Positions 6,111 to 6,605 of a stretch of DNA of 6,605 bases are shown piece by piece. Positions within the stretch are counted from its first letter, which is position 1; every line of letters begins with the position of its first letter. Both the position numbers and the translations under genes were made by a program. Source of the stretch: Rhizobium sp. Q54 (lineage in GTDB: Bacteria > Pseudomonadota > Alphaproteobacteria > Rhizobiales > Beijerinckiaceae); NCBI GenBank assembly GCA_945903655.1, contig CAMDOY010000212.1, positions 1 through 6,605 on the forward strand, given 5' to 3'. The notes under the pieces were generated by a model. The model was given only the letters and a program-made list of their open reading frames with translations, searched no databases and had not been told where the DNA came from.

Positions 6111-6187
6111 TGGGTCCAAAGATCGTCATTTTCCCGGATTTTGAGTGACCCATCGCCGCGAGGAAGAATTCGTCAGTGAACACACTG
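6111..6187. repeat. Inverted repeats between the HTH gene and dctP
   Basis: CAGTG-AACA-CACTG (6174-6187) is a perfect 5-4-5 palindrome, 20 bases past the HTH gene's stop. TGGGTC (6111-6116) and GACCCA (6147-6152) are also exact reverse complements, 30 bases apart. Neither is followed by a T-run, so they are not clear terminators. They may be regulator or recombinase sites near an element end, or chance. Confidence 0.3.
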
Positions 6188-6206
6188 CTCATAGCGGGGA
6201 CGAATC

Positions 6207-6590
6207 TCACCCGAACACCCGCCCCATCTGCTCTCCCCAAGGCAGCTTCGCCACCTCGACCATCTCATTGATCGAAATCGCCGGCGGCCGCCGCTTCACC
6301 ACCAGCGCCTCCAGCACCTCGGGCGCCAGATAGGCCAGCCGGATCATCCGGCCGATAAACCGCTCAGAGACGCCCTCCTTCCCCGCGATGTCCTGCAGGG
6401 TGGAGGCCTCCCCCTCCTCCAACTGCCGCCGCCACTTCCAGGCGCGCGCGATAGCCCGCAGCACATGCGGGTCCTGGCCATGGCTGCCACGCAGCCCCGC
6501 ATCCTCAGGCGGCAGGATCTTTGGCCGCCCGTTGCGCTTGCGAAGCGTCAGCGGGATCACAACCCGGATGCTGGTGGCGGTTTCACTCAT
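6207..6590 (-). CDS. ParB-like helix-turn-helix protein associated with a recombinase
   Basis: A 127-residue soluble, basic protein. The N-terminus IRVVIPLTLRKRNGRPKILPP (8-28; shown in part as VIPLTLRKRNGRPK, 11-24) and the helix-turn-helix region STLQDIAGKEGVSERFIGRM (63-82), followed by RLAYLAPEVLEAL (84-96) and LPWGEQ (116-121), resemble the C-terminal tail found in or right behind large serine recombinases of alphaproteobacteria. The likely role is DNA binding in support of recombination or control of the element; this is recalled family resemblance, not a search result. ATG 6590 is preceded by AGAGGAGG at seven bases, a strong ribosome binding site. The start also overlaps a TGA in another frame (ATGA), suggesting coupling to a gene upstream. 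The coding sequence is visibly richer in GC than the TRAP genes. Alternatively it is the detached C-terminal domain of a recombinase made as a separate polypeptide. Confidence 0.75.
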   Translation of the reverse strand: MSETATSIRVVIPLTLRKRNGRPKILPPEDAGLRGSHGQDPHVLRAIARAWKWRRQLEEGEASTLQDIAGKEGVSERFIGRMIRLAYLAPEVLEALVVKRRPPAISINEMVEVAKLPWGEQMGRVFG

Positions 6591-6605
6591 GCAAAGGCCT
6601 CCTCT
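6587..6605 (-). CDS. Possible last codons of an upstream gene (probable recombinase), partial
   Basis: Reading in from the edge, one frame gives Glu-Glu-Ala-Phe-Ala and then TGA, and this TGA overlaps the HTH gene's start as ATGA. Four-base overlaps of this kind mark translationally coupled genes. Only six codons are visible, so identity rests entirely on the neighbour, whose relatives usually follow a serine recombinase. Confidence 0.3.

Noticed and set aside
5935..6240. Minus-strand open frame of 101 codons overlapping the dctP start and promoter
   Set aside because: It overlaps both the HTH gene and the first part of dctP in another frame, contains the promoter candidate, and matches no family I know.

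Overview
The window looks like a piece of an alphaproteobacterial chromosome. Moderate-to-high GC, a Tat-exported TRAP solute receptor and a ParB-like HTH protein of the kind that follows alphaproteobacterial recombinases all point to a Rhodobacterales- or Rhizobiales-like organism; this is inference from gene content, not a match. Every convincing gene lies on the minus strand, so the functional order runs from the right edge to the left edge.

Right edge (about 6200-6605): a 127-residue protein with a ParB-like helix-turn-helix, preceded by a strong Shine-Dalgarno. It overlaps by 4 bases what may be the end of another gene off the edge. Proteins of this type usually accompany large serine recombinases, so this is probably the tail of a mobile or integrated element. 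It is richer in GC than the genes that follow.

Centre (1819-6095): a complete tripartite TRAP transporter in the order dctP (receptor), dctQ (small membrane subunit), dctM (large membrane subunit), followed by a short-chain dehydrogenase/reductase (SDR). A promoter-like TTGACA with a GTAAC-N3-GTTAC palindrome lies upstream of dctP. The dctP-dctQ and dctM-SDR spacers each hold two hairpins without U-tracts, which could set different transcript levels within one operon. The likely role is uptake of an unidentified organic acid followed by its NAD-dependent oxidation or reduction. The SDR is unusual because the catalytic-tetrad Asn is Cys and the NNAG motif is changed.

Left (1167-1818): about 650 bases with no credible gene, but with a 13-bp direct repeat, an 8-bp inverted repeat, a segment resembling the 3' end of a tRNA, and small palindromes near the next gene.

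Left edge (1-1166): a HipA-family serine/threonine kinase toxin, complete from its start to the window edge (388 codons visible, next codon TGN). No HipB-like antitoxin is visible upstream, where it would normally sit. A metabolic operon set between a toxin gene and a recombinase-associated gene suggests an accessory, mosaic region.
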